Below, one piece after another: positions 24,011 to 35,324 of a stretch of 64,000 nt of DNA. A program made the position numbers and the translations under genes. The first letter of the stretch is position 1; the number at the start of each line of letters is the position of its first letter. Below the pieces are notes generated by a model. That model worked only from the letters and a program-made list of their open reading frames with translations, was not told the origin of the DNA and did no database searches. This DNA comes from Papio anubis (lineage: Eukaryota > Chordata > Mammalia > Primates > Cercopithecidae), in contig NC_044978.1 of the NCBI RefSeq assembly GCF_008728515.1, forward strand, positions 1,383,771 through 1,447,770. Direction: 5' to 3'.

Positions 24011-24302
24011 GCACAGACAGCGACAGCACTCCTCTGTCTGAGCGTCCACATTCTCCTCCCTGAATCCTGATGAGCATATTGTCTGTCCTCCCTCAGGCAC
24101 AAGTGAAGCAGCCTACACTGTGACACCGTGGCTCCTAGAGGGAAACATGGAGCAGGGAGCCCCTGCGTGTGCTGCTTCACAATCCCCAGGTGCTGGGAAG
24201 CACTGACAAGTAAGATCAGAGGGACAAATGAGAACATGGGGACAAGCTGTCAGATGAGGGACCTATAGCTCTGGAATTGTATTTCTGGGAAACTGCAAGC
24301 AA

Positions 24303-24348
24303 GCTCTGTGTGTGTGTGTGTGTGTGCGTGCGCACGTGTGTCTGTGTG
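24303..24348 (+). repeat. (TG)n microsatellite, impure
   Basis: A run of TG with CG interruptions (GTGCGTGCGCACGTGTGTC). Confidence 0.9.
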
Positions 24349-24454
24349 CATGTATTTGAAAGAAAATAATAATAGAGAAATTCAATCATACTGGTATCTC
24401 CAACTGCTTCAGAGTCTGTAACTAGACCAATGATAATAAATGATAAAGAACTAC

Positions 24455-25260
24455 CATGCATTTATTTATTCAAGAAACATTTACTGAACACCTGCCCTCA
24501 TTCAAGTAAAAGGCTTAGTGGTAGGAAAGTCATATATTAAATAAATTCAATTTTTGTTACAAAGAAATACAACACTGCCATTAGAGAATACACAGGGGAC
24601 CTGATGTGTCTGCTCTGTGAGGGAAGGTTCTCCCTAAATGTAATGTCTAAGATGAAACCCGATGGACAAGTAGCTGTTATGAGAGGGAGGATTAGAGGAA
24701 CATTACAGTGTAGAGGAAATCTTTGTATCAAGAGACATTTTGAGGCCGGGCAAGGTGGCGCACGCATGTAATCCCAGCACTTTGGGAGGCTAAGGCGGGT
24801 GGATCACCTGAGGTCAGGAGTTCACAAACAGCCTGACTAACATGGTGAAACCCCATCTCCACTAAATACAAAAAAATTAGCTGGGCGTGGTGGTGCATGC
24901 CTGTAATCCGAGCTACTTGGGAGGCTGAGAGTAACCGGGAGGCGGAGGTTGCAGTGAGCGGAGATGGTGCCATTGCACTCCAGCCTGGGCAACAAGAGCA
25001 AAACTCCCTCAAGGAAAGAAAAGGAAAGGGGAAAGGGGAAAGGAAAAGAAAACACATGTTGATCAATCAATAGAATTTTACTGTGGTTGGAGCAGAAAAC
25101 AAGAAGAGTGATAGGATTAATGCAGTGGGTAGGACTGGAGCACGGAAGCTGTTCTGGAATGGACTTGGTCTGTATCCTCAAGGAGATAGGGGCCAATAGA
25201 GGATGCTTAGCAGGGAAATTAGAGGTGCAGGCTTGCATTTTTAAAGCTAAATCACTATAG
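24455..25260 (-). mobile_element. L2-like fossil, antisense, split by an Alu
   Basis: TTTATTCAAGAAACATTTACTG resembles the reversed L2 end. Sequence on both sides of the Alu (AAACCCGATGGACAAGTAGC; AACTGGAGCACGGAAGCTG; GAGGTGCAGGCTTG) follows the reversed L2 order. Strongly diverged. Confidence 0.5.
24744..25053 (+). mobile_element. Alu, sense, with purine-rich tail
   Basis: Starts GGCCGGGCAAGGTGGCGC. A short deletion lies in the right monomer. The tail is an AAAGG-type repeat (GGAAAGGGGAAAGGGGAAAG). Confidence 0.95.
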
Positions 25261-28200
25261 CAAGGCAAGAGAGGCAAGAGGACAAAACTAAAATTATGTT
25301 TCAGAAGTTGAATAGCAACATAATGGCAGAGTCTGTGTGAACTGCAATGCCATTCAAGCCTATTTGCTTTATCATATTGTAAGTTATGTGTGTCCTTTTA
25401 TATATATATATATATATATCAGATTAACAGTATGCTTGCTTGCTTGGCTGCAGTACTAACCTCTGAAAATGTATACTCAGTCTGCATACATAATATGGTA
25501 ATGGAAAGGTATTAACAGAACTAGGTGTAGGTGAAATGTTTTCTGAATTTTCCTCTTGCTTCCTCTCAAGATTATGATCCAGTTTCCCTCATCTAATTTA
25601 CCTGCTCCACTCATTCATATGGATGAGAAATCTATTTAATTTTTGAGCCTATGCATTACTGATTATTTGTACGCTTAAGGAACCTGTCCCAGAAACTCTT
25701 CTGCTCAGTGTAAGGGTCAGATAACAGCTATGAAAACATTACTGACTGCAAAGAAGTACATGTTTCCTGCCCAAGAGAAAGAGCGCAGTGGCCCCAATTC
25801 AATCTCCTAACATCGCTATTAGAAAAGAAGAATGAGTTTTCCGCTCAGAAAGTATTCTTTCTTCTCAATAGCTCACTCCATGGCTAACTGTCCACTTTGT
25901 ACAGCAAAAGTTAGTTCTATCCAAGTACTTCAATTTGGCAGAACAGACTTTAAGGCCAAAATAATTTAGTAAAAAACTTCACTAACCTTCCATTTAATGG
26001 CAGGGAATATTGAAGATCAATTGATAAAAAGAAACATTATAAATGTCAGGTAACAACTATCAGGAATTGAACTGTGCGATTTGTTAAGGGAATTCATATA
26101 TGCCTTATTTCTTCTTATAAACTGAAATTCAGCCACATCTCAGACTTGTAAAAATAGAATTTTAAAGATTATAAGATTTATAATAAACAGAAATTTCAGA
26201 ATAGGAAATATAGAATCTCGAGACTGAAACAAATGACCACTAGTCCAACACTACCCGATATTTCAGTCTTCTTACAGGCATTCTAATCAATCGGTAGTTT
26301 TTCCTGTGTTTAAGGATTTGAAGTGTCAGAGGTCTCAGTAACTTCAGAAAAGGACTTCTAGAGAGAGCTGCTATCTCTCCAGTTACCCCCGAGATCAAGC
26401 GAATCGAGTCGGCTTCCTCTGGACCAAACAGTCTCGTGGCAGACACACCCCTCTCTCCACCTGGGCCACACTGGACACGGTAGTTACTTCTCGTTTCATC
26501 CTGGCTGTGCTCCTGCGCATGGAAACTTCATCTCTTCCCTTCAGCTTCCTTGATTTCGCCAGGCCTGACTTTTAATGCTTACTGTAAAAGCAATTAACAG
26601 GATTTGAAAGGTCAATGGGAAGCAGAACTTCAAGAGCATTCTCTAAATACCAGCACCCCGTGAAGCGGTTTGAAAATGTGCAGGGTCGCCCTAGAGACAC
26701 TGTGACCCCAGTCAATTATTAGGGGGATTATAAGAGTCCAAACAGCATTTATCAAACTGACAGAAAAAAACAAAACCCTGAACTAGTACATACCTTTTAT
26801 AACAAGTTATTTTAGTAGAAGAAATTTTGCTTTTGAAAATGTGGAATGAAACTACAGGTTCATTTCTCTGCTTGGTCAGAATATGGAATAATAATGAAGG
26901 GGCCACTTTTTACAGAAGCTTTCCAATAGCCTCACTTGCTACTGCTCCTCCTTTTCACCCTGACTCCTACACCAACTCCAAAGATAAATTCCCAGCCCTG
27001 GGCAAACAGTCTTCCAGAGGGTAGCACCGTTACAAGAAGCTAGAACGTATCATAAGTGCTTCCTCATAGCGTGGCCCTCGGGGACACCTGATGTGTGCCT
27101 TTAGTGTCAATTAAAAATTCCCCTTCCATCCTATAGCACCCATAGCCTTGGATTATTTCAAATTAGACCTGCTATTTTCCCAATTGAAAATGGAGTACCA
27201 TCTGTAGACACTTTTTTGTCTTGTTAGCATGGTATAATGATTTAATGAGAATCGCTGGGTTACAAATGCATAGATTCCTTTTATTCTTTTTTTCTATTTG
27301 ATAAAATTATCTCAAGAGAACGTCACTAACACTTTTATTTCCTTTGGGGGAAATAGTTTATCTTTTTACTGATCAGAATAGCTAATTTCAACTTTACTTT
27401 GTCATCGTCCTAGTGTCTCTTTAAGCTACTACAATCCAGTACGTCCCTGATACCCTCAGTTTACTCAGTAATTGTGATAAGTTGAATAGAAACAGTGCCT
27501 TCATCTCAAAAACTGTTTAACATTTTACTGTTCAATATACTACTCATGGGAGTACCAAGAAATAAGATTTTAGAAATCATTATCAGAAGAAAGATACTCA
27601 TCAAATATATAACTGTTCTTAAGGAGAAATGGTGGATTGATTTTTTTCTCATTTGAAGCATTGACTCTAGACTCATTTATAACAAAATGATTTATCTATC
27701 ATTGCTGAGCAGAGGAAATTGCTTTTTAAAAAATCAGCACTCCTTTATTTTCTAAAATAATCACAGTAGCACACAAGACACTGAGACTTTGCACTGTCCC
27801 CTGAATTCTCGTCTCCAACCTCCAAACCTGCCATTTCCCTGGGAGCTTTAAGATCAGCTTGAATTGACATTCTCAAGAGTTGTTTTTCTGTCTTTTCCCT
27901 AATTTCCTGAGGTTTCTGTATGTATGCCTAAAAGCCAATAATTGTCTTGAACAGACCGACGTAAAAATAAATGAGATGTCTAAAATTCATTTTTATCTCA
28001 TAAAAGTTACACCTTGTCAATTAAAACAAATATTCCTTTTCTGTGCCAAGAAAACATTTTCTGTTACATTCACAATCTGCTTCAACTGCCATCGGGTACA
28101 AGAAAAACCTCTAACAGATGGAAATTGGTAAATGGCAATTGCAACCAGAGCTGACTACATGAATAACAAATGGAAGATGTATTCTGTGGGTTACCTTGGA

Positions 28201-28290
28201 AGGCAAATATGGTTATGAGAGCTTTGTACCATGTTGTGACATCGGTTCTGAGAATAAGATTGAGGCCTGCAAATTGAATCAAAGGAAATG
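25261..28290. other. unassigned AT-rich non-coding DNA
   Basis: About 3 kb without a recognised repeat, the longest such stretch in the window. It holds a (TA)n run at about 25397-25419. Segments such as 27100-27240 are non-repetitive with ATTAAA/TTAAT words. All open frames are under 90 codons. Confidence 0.45.
25397..25419. repeat. (TA)n microsatellite
   Basis: About eleven TA dinucleotides between CTTT and CAGATT. Confidence 0.9.
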
Positions 28291-28424
28291 TTATATATAT
28301 GTAAATGGATGTAATATATATACACATGCACACACACATACACATCATGTGTGTATATATGTATATGTATGTATATATATATGTGCATATGTGTGTGTGT
28401 GTATATGTGATGTGTATATATATC
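28291..28424. repeat. mixed (TA)n/(CA)n/(TG)n tract with self-complementarity
   Basis: ATATATACACATGCACACACAC is followed by TGTGTGTATATATG-type sequence, so the tract can fold back on itself. Both strands show open frames here only because the repeat lacks stops. Confidence 0.88.
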
Positions 28425-29517
28425 ACCCTTTAGCTCACATTTCATAGTCATCAAGGTTGTCAAGACCTTTCTGTTGTTTTTAGAAATATTTTGAATGAGT
28501 AAAAAAGGTATGACAATGTTCAAAGCAGGAAGGATTATACAGTCATCCTAAATTTATGGGCTGCAATGTTTTTACATTAATCTTTAACCTCACTTTTCAT
28601 GAGAAAGGGACAGAAATATTTAGTTGGGTAAATGCAGTGATTATTCTTTTTCTAGGAGCACAAACTGCTGTAAACTTGGGGCCTAGAGAAAGGCTTAGAT
28701 CACAGCCGTTCTCGGCTTTGATTCCGGATGTTTGAACAGACTTAGTAAAGTGAAGTCTCTGTCCTCTTTCAGGGCAAAACCATAAAATTGTCCATCTCTG
28801 CTTTTCATTCCTCCCCAAACCTGCTGCCTGTTGCTCCTCTGACACTTTTCTTTCGAGTCTTCCCAGTACTTGCCTAAGAATGCCAGTGGCAAGAGGCGTG
28901 CATCCCATGAAGAACAGTCCTGGGTGAAAGCTGGACTGGTCGGGGAAGAAAGCGCAGGATGTATTTCCTCCATTTTTTTTCCCTCCATTCCTTTTGCTTT
29001 TCCCCATTCACCTGTGCTTCTGTAATCACAGCCTGGAGTTTTCAGGAATAAAGCAAGTAGTTATCACTGCTGGTTACACGGACTGGTCCCAACCCGAATT
29101 CTTTCCTACCCTTTCAATGAGAGACGCATGTCTGGGAGAAGGGACTTGACAGGAGACACAGGTTTACTTTTCTCCTAGGACCTTTTGTTTGTTTTCAGAA
29201 ATTAAAAAAAAAAATGCTATTATTTTCATTGACCTTTAAAATGGATTCAGTACACTCCTATGAAGTAATGGAACACAATTTGGGATGAAAATTTCTCCAA
29301 GTGAGATTCAAATTATCATTATGGCTGTCAAGGATTTAGAAATTAGGTTTTTGCTGATTGCTGTTCAATCGTTCAATCAACAAAAAGGTATGCGGGGAAC
29401 ATAATGAGTTTTCTTAACCTCAAACTGATGATGAACATCAGTTTATTTTTTATGTTTTTGGTTTCACACAACATCATAATTGAAGAGATCATCACAATCA
29501 AAGTATTTTTGCATTCA
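28425..29517. other. unassigned non-coding DNA
   Basis: No repeat recognised. A 136-codon and an overlapping 97-codon minus-strand frame (28597-29007) are open, with no family resemblance. At 29422-29444 AAACTGATG and CATCAGTTT form a short perfect hairpin. Confidence 0.45.
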
Positions 29518-29552
29518 AAATCATCATCATCAACATCATCATCATCATCAAC
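29518..29552 (+). repeat. (ATC)n trinucleotide repeat
   Basis: Runs of ATC with two CAA interruptions; the complement gives GAT repeats. Confidence 0.9.
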
Positions 29553-29610
29553 ACTTAAGAATACTTTTTCAAACTTTATCATGCTTTTCTATCCATGCAG
29601 TACCCATGTA

Positions 29611-30064
29611 TGCTGAGTCACACAGATAACTCAACAGAGCAAGCCCCTGATTTTCCCTGTCATCTCCCTATGCTGAGTCACACAGATTAACTCAACAGAG
29701 CCCCTGATTTTGCCTGTCATCTCCCTATGCTGAGTCACACAGATAACTAAGCAGAGCCGCTGATTTTCCCTGTCATCTCCTTATGCTGAGTCACATAGAT
29801 TAACTCAACAGAGCCCCTGATTTTGCCTGTCATCTCCCTATGCTGAGTCACACAGATAACTAAGCAGAGCCGCTGATTTTCCCTGTCATCTCCTTATGCT
29901 GAGTCACACAGATTAACTCAACAGAGCCCCTGATTTTGCCTGTCATTTCCCTATGCTGAGTCACACAGATAAGTAAGCAGAGCCGCTGATTTTCCCTGTC
30001 ATCTCCTTATGCTGAGTCACATAGATTAACTCAACAGAGCCGCTGATTTTCCCTCTCATCTTCC
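29611..30064. repeat. 57/56-bp alternating minisatellite carrying eight NF-E2/AP-1-type motifs
   Basis: Eight units start at 29611, 29671, 29728, 29784, 29841, 29897, 29954 and 30010. After the first 60-bp unit the periods alternate 57, 56, 57, 56, 57, 56. Two unit types alternate (CAGATTAACTCAACAGAGCC and CAGATAACTAAGCAGAGCC), giving a 113-bp higher-order unit repeated about three times. Every unit begins with intact TGCTGAGTCA followed by CA, which contains the AP-1 core TGAGTCA and the NF-E2/small-Maf extension TGC. Binding is inferred only. Confidence 0.97.
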
Positions 30065-31008
30065 TTGGGTTTTGTTTTTCAGTTTCTTCCCTTGAACAAG
30101 TCTCCTTCTATTTGCAGGGGCCCCTCCTGTCCTCATGCTGTTTCCTACCTCCCCAGATGCCCTCTGTGTGCCTCATCCCATCTCTCTGTGCCCCTCACAG
30201 GGTATTGCCCAATGGTCAGCAGATAATGCTAAACCAACCTGTGCTTTGTAGAGCTTCATAAATGTGCAACCTTGCTCAATTGTATGGTCCCAAGTGAATA
30301 TTTTTAGGAACCTCCTTATATTCTATGTTATGTTTCCACCACTGCATCTGGGAATGATCTGCTAGACGGTGGCAATATTCTTTATCCAGCATCCTCCCCC
30401 ATGTACAGCATATGTGCACCTGCTCACACACCTCACAAGCACACTTAACTATAGGCCATAGGAAAAACTTTAATTCGTAGAAATGTGGACACGTGTTATA
30501 AAGATTCCATGTGTTGATTACATGTAGACGATAACATGCCCATAAATCACGTCTCCATCTTGAAGTGACCTAGCAGCAGCACTGCTCGTCCTCGAGGGAC
30601 AGAGTCTACCTTGTCCTCAGTACCTTATCCGCAGGCCTCTGCTCTGTTCCGTGACTGCCTATCCTACTCTTCACAACTTCTGAAAAGGTTTTGCTGATGG
30701 TCCCCTGGAGCTGGTGCTCAGTTGTCCTTTGTCTGTGAATGGCCTCACTTTCCTAAAGTTAGCCAGGATCAAAAAGCACTTACTCTTAGGCCAGAAAAGA
30801 ATGAAATGCCTCGGACCTCATTTTTCTTCCCATTGCATCCCCAAAACAGACAAAAACGCAGCCTACGGATTATGTCTTCTTTCCTTTCTTTGTTTCTTTT
30901 CTTTCAAGTTTGTTGTTCAACACCCAATGTTGAATAGCTCCCACTTGCAATCTGCCCAGCACTGTTTTACCAGAAAATTCCTTACGTGTAGATTGATAAA
31001 GACATTGC
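30065..31008. other. unassigned DNA between minisatellite and Alu
   Basis: Contains segment 30488-30578, which recurs at 32426-32516. A 143-codon plus-strand frame (30714-31145) begins here but runs into the Alu. Confidence 0.5.
30488..30578 (+). repeat. 91-bp direct duplicate, copy A
   Basis: About 89% identical (10 differences by eye) to 32426-32516. Shared blocks include TTATAAAGATTCCATGTG and CCCATAAATCACGTCTCC. Confidence 0.9.
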
Positions 31009-31305
31009 GGCCGGGCATGGTGGCTCATGCCTGTAATCTCAGCACTTTGCGGGGGCCAAGGCAGGTAGATCACCTGAGGTCAGGAGTTCGAGACGAGCCT
31101 GACCAACATGGAGAAACCCTGTCTCTACTAAAAATACAAAATTAGCCGGGCGTGGTGACACATGCCTGCAATCCCAGCTACTCGGGAGGCTGAGGCAGGA
31201 GAATCACTTGAACCCGGGAAGTAGAGGTTGTAGTGAGCCAAGATCATGCCATTGCACCCCAGCCTGGGCGACAGGGCGAAACTGTCTCAAATAAAAAAAA
31301 AAAAA
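31009..31305 (+). mobile_element. Alu, sense
   Basis: Starts GGCCGGGCATGGTGGC and ends in an A13 tail. AGACATTG precedes it (about 31000-31007) and follows the tail, the target duplication. Confidence 0.95.
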
Positions 31306-31411
31306 GAAGACATTGTGCTATTGCTAGTCTACCTAATAAATCCCTGTTATTTTAACAAGGACTTTCTTGAAATACATAACTTGAAACACAGAGGCGTGTC
31401 ACTAATGGTGG

Positions 31412-32325
31412 ATATTAGTTATCACTTCCAGATAACGGGAAGTTAGATATCCACTTCTGGATAATGATGGGAAATTAGATACCCACTTCCAGATAATGGG
31501 GAGATGTTAGATATCACTTCCAGATAATGGAGAGATGTTAGATATCACTTTCAGATAATAGGGGAATGTTAGATATCACTTCCAGATAATGGGGAAGATG
31601 TCAGATATCACTTCCGGATAATGGGGGGATGTTAGATGTCACTTCCAGATAATGGGGGGATGTTAGATATCACTTCCAGATAATGGGGGGATGTTAGATA
31701 TCCCTTCCAGATAATGGGGAGATGTTAGACATCACTTCCGGATAATGGGGAGATGTTAGATATCACTTCCGGATAATGGGGGATGTTAGATATCACTTCC
31801 AGATAATGGGGAGATGTTAGATATCACTTCCGGATAATGGGGAGATGTTAGATATCACTTCCAGATAATGGGAGGATGTTAGACCTCACTTCCGGATAAT
31901 GGGGGATGTTAGACCTCACTTCCGGATAATGGGGGATGTTAGACCTCACTTCTGCATAATGGGGGGATGTTAGACTTCACTTCCGGATAATGGGGGGATG
32001 TTAGACATCACTTCCGGATAATGGGGGATGTTAGACATCACTTCCGGATAATGTATTTAATACCCGGATACACAATGGGGATGTTAGACCTCACTCTCCG
32101 GATAATGGGGATGCAGCAGACCCTACTACAATGTGATGTTAGACCTCACTCCAGATAATGGGGGATAGTGACTCTCATTTCCGATAATGTTCCACCTTTC
32201 ACCGTAACCCACCAACCCAATCTTTCAAATTTTCCCAACCCCATATCACTTCCTCGATAATGGGGTACGTTAGATATCACTTCCGGATAATGGCAGGATG
32301 TTAGATATCACTTCCAGAACACGAT
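31412..32325. repeat. ~30-bp minisatellite carrying ETS-type CACTTCCGG motifs
   Basis: About 27-30 units of roughly 30-32 bp on the pattern GATGTTAGATATCACTTCC then (A/G)GATAATGGGG. CACTTCCGG, the reverse of the ETS/GABP consensus CCGGAAGTG, is intact ten times: 31609, 31733, 31764, 31825, 31887, 31917, 31978, 32009, 32039 and 32278. About nine other units have CACTTCCAG. The array is regular to 32050, then disordered to about 32265. Confidence 0.95.
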
Positions 32326-32425
32326 CCCTCCAGCGAGGGTGCGTCTAACCCTCCCCTGCCCAGCATGTTGCCATGGCTCCCTCTGAACCTTCACCTACAG
32401 AATTCTCCTGAATAGGAAATTTCTT

Positions 32426-32516
32426 GACACATATTATAAAGATTCCATGTGTTGATTACATATGGACAAGACCATTCCCATAAATCACGTCTCCATTTTT
32501 AAGTGACCTAGCAGCA
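32426..32516 (+). repeat. 91-bp direct duplicate, copy B
   Basis: Partner of 30488-30578 in the same orientation, 1938 bp downstream. Together they bracket the Alu and the 30-bp minisatellite. Confidence 0.9.
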
Positions 32517-32713
32517 TTCTCTCTTTCTCTCATGTCTGTAATATTTATTAAAGACAGCAACCATATTCCTCTGTGACATCACATCATCATTTTGGTTGCT
32601 GTTGTGGTTTAAAACCAACTTTTATAACAATTCTTTAAACTAATATATAAATATTAACAATCTATAAATATATAATATAAATAATATGATATAACAATAT
32701 CAAAGATAGAGAG

Positions 32714-33747
32714 AGAGATGTCCCTCTGTATGCATGTGCGATTTGTTCCAGGACCTCCTGCTAATATCAAAATCCGTGGATACTCAAGACCCTGATATAA
32801 AACGGCACAGTATTTGCATATAACCTATGCATATCCCCTTGTATATTTTAAATCATCCTTAGATTACTTATAATACCTAATACAATGTGAATGCTATGTA
32901 AATAGTTCTTATACTGTGTTTAGGGAATGTTGACCAAAAAGGTCTATAGATATTCAGTAAAAATGAATTCTTTTTTTAGAAACTAACAGCAAAGAAAATA
33001 AACGTTTTACACCAAAAAAGAGTATTTTTCGCCACACAAATAAAAAATGGTATATATATGGTGTGTATATGTATATATACACGCACATACCATATGTATA
33101 CCAAATATATATGCACCATAAATACATCAAATACATATATACATACACACCATATATATGCACATATATGCACCATATATAAATACAAATAAATATATAT
33201 GGTGCATATATGTGCATAAATATATATGGTGATAAATATATATACAAATATATATATGGTGAGGATATACAAATCCTTCTGTATGAGGCCAGTAAGAAAA
33301 TCTCAACAATTAAAAAGCTCATTTTCAGTGGCCAATTAATCACAGAGCAATTTTAAAACTATATAAAATTAAACCTACACACATATTAGAAATACAGTCC
33401 AATTCACTTATAAACCCAACAAACTTTAAAGTGGATACAGAAAAATTTTATTTACAGGCTTAAAAAAATACATATTAAACCGATGTACTGTTGTTTAAAG
33501 AGTATCCACAAAATTCTCACCTCAATGTTTCTTTGCAAAAGAAGTGGAAATCTATAATCCAAAGACCCTTTTCAAAAATGAGCGACTGATAAACCCGATA
33601 GATTTATAGCTTCTGTAACATTTCATTCATGTTGTGAATTTTCTTGAGCATTATATTTTAATTAACTTGCAAATGCAATTTTTAAAAAATATTTTTATCC
33701 TTGGTTGGTTGAATCCATGGATGCAGAACCATATGGAGGGCCGACTG
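32714..33747 (-). mobile_element. MER2-type DNA transposon, split by ~700 bp
   Basis: Left part 32714-32960 (GATACTCAAGACCCTGATAT, GTATTTGCATATAACC, AATACCTAATACAATGTGAA) and right end 33660-33747 (TTGGTTGGTTGAATCCATGG, GGAGGGCCGACTG) are the two halves of a MER2-like Tigger element. The middle 32961-33659 is not MER2 and includes an AT-rich palindromic tract. No transposase is encoded. Confidence 0.8.
33040..33260. repeat. AT-rich palindromic microsatellite
   Basis: TATATGGTG/CACCATATA words repeat in both orientations. Perfect 25-bp arms at 33157-33181 and 33194-33218 face each other across 12 bp, giving a strong potential hairpin or cruciform. Confidence 0.9.
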
Positions 33748-35019
33748 TGTTTTTCACCACAGAATATGCACCTGTTAAATTTAATCGCTATTTGAGGCAG
33801 ATAGATACCTTCACACCTTCAAATCACACTGTGTAGGTGGCCTCCTGACTTACCTACATGCTCAAGCACTACACAGAAAGTGCTGGTACTGAGAAGGCAA
33901 CATAATGAATTCTAATATGAAAATGCACAGCCACTTAATTAGAATAGTCATATTTATATTCACCATATACCCTAAGAAAACTGACACAATAGAAATATAA
34001 ACTGACATATTCCAGGACCCCCCCCCCACACACACACACACACACTGGTCTTTCTATATTGTCAGTTTCATGGAAACAGCAGAAATGGATGAATAATGTA
34101 AAACTGGGTCGTATTTTTTAACAGCATGACGTAGAAGTATCTCGTAGTGCTTGTGTCTCTTGTGCCCAGTTAGGAAAACAAAACCAATTCTAAGCATTTC
34201 AAACACACTGGATTTGAACATTGATTTTAAATATTACAAAAAAGCAGCCAGGCAGGAACAAGAAGGGGATGAGGCTCCCCAGAGATTGGTACCCGAGGAA
34301 CTCCTGTTAGTAACTGCAGGATGCCACAACCACTCCTTGAGCCAAAAACCCCAAAGAGCAATGGTGTGACCCTAAGTCCACGCAGCTGTGGGCTGAGGAT
34401 GCTGGAGCTCCTGCTCTAGCCCCTGCCGGCTGCAGTGAGCACTGCCGCTGCCACTTCGCAGGAAGCCGGGAGCTCGCACTCCTGATACAGCAAGAGCCAG
34501 GGCCCAGGAGTGCGGGTGCTTATGAAGCTGTCAGAGCGGCCGCTGCTGCCCTTGGAACTGTGCCGCCTTAGAGGGAACCCGGGCTTGCCTCCACTTATCA
34601 CTGTGGTTACTGCTGCCAAAGGCACTACCAGGAAAAAAAAAAATGACTAAAAATACGGATTTGCCCTTTCTCCCACCTTCCCATTTCTTGCCAGTGCCTC
34701 CCATTATCAAAATCTTATTAAATATCACTCAGAAGGGAGTCCGGAAAAGGTAGCTTGCGGATATCCAGTCCCCCCTGATAAAGAAAGAGCACAGAAGGAG
34801 GGTGCGCCGACAGACCAGTCACTGCCCTGCCGCTGTGGGTGCAGAGCTCTGCAAGCAGACAGCTCGGTAAGAAGCCTGGACACGGGTCCCTGTGCCCAGA
34901 TTCCAACTCATGTCACTGCTAGATGCTTTTTTCTATTTCTGTGCTCCTTACTTTTCTCTCTCTTTTCTCTCTCTTTTTGTTACCATGCTCTATCCCTGAA
35001 TCCACCTAGATTTCCACTC
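33748..35019. other. unassigned; (C)9(CA)n at 34018-34046 and a GC-richer old segment
   Basis: A C-run followed by (CA)n lies at 34018-34046. 34240-34900 is GC-richer (GAGCGGCCGCTGCTGCCC at 34533) and may be an old LTR or pseudogene that I cannot name. The rest is unassigned. Confidence 0.45.
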
Positions 35020-35324
35020 TTTTTTTTTTTTTTTTTTTTTTTTGAGACAGAGTCACTCTGTGGCCCAGGCTGGAGTGAGTGGTGCGATCTCTGCTCACTT
35101 GCTGCAAGCTCCGCCTCCCGGGTTCACGCCATTCTCCTGCCTCAGCCTCCCGAGTAGCTGGGACCTCAGGCGCCGCCACCTCGCCCGGCTAGTTTTTTGT
35201 ATTTTTAGTAGAGACGGGGTTTCACCGTGTTAGCCAGGCTGGTCTCGATCTCCTGACCTCATGATCCGCCTGCCTTGGCCTCCCAAAGTGCTGGGATTAC
35301 AGGCAGAAGCCACGGCACCCGGCT
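35020..35324 (-). mobile_element. AluY-type, antisense, Old World monkey-like variant
   Basis: A T24 run, then GGTGCGATCTCTGCTCAC, CTCCGCCTCCCGGGTTCACG, GGCGCCGCCACCTCGCCCGG followed by CTAGTTTTTTG, and CACCGTGTTAGCC. GATTTCCACTC and GATTTCCACCC flank it as the target duplication. Confidence 0.95.

Noticed and set aside
24728..25277. 112- and 146-codon minus frames
   Set aside because: Mostly antisense Alu plus its purine-rich tail.
28291..28424. Hairpin RNA gene in the TA/CA/TG tract
   Set aside because: Self-complementarity is explained by simple-repeat composition.
29611..30064. CRISPR-like regular array
   Set aside because: Units are directly tandem without unique spacers, in a primate genome; it is a minisatellite.
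32954..33343. 129-codon Tyr/Ile/His-rich minus frame
   Set aside because: It is a translation of the AT-rich palindromic microsatellite.
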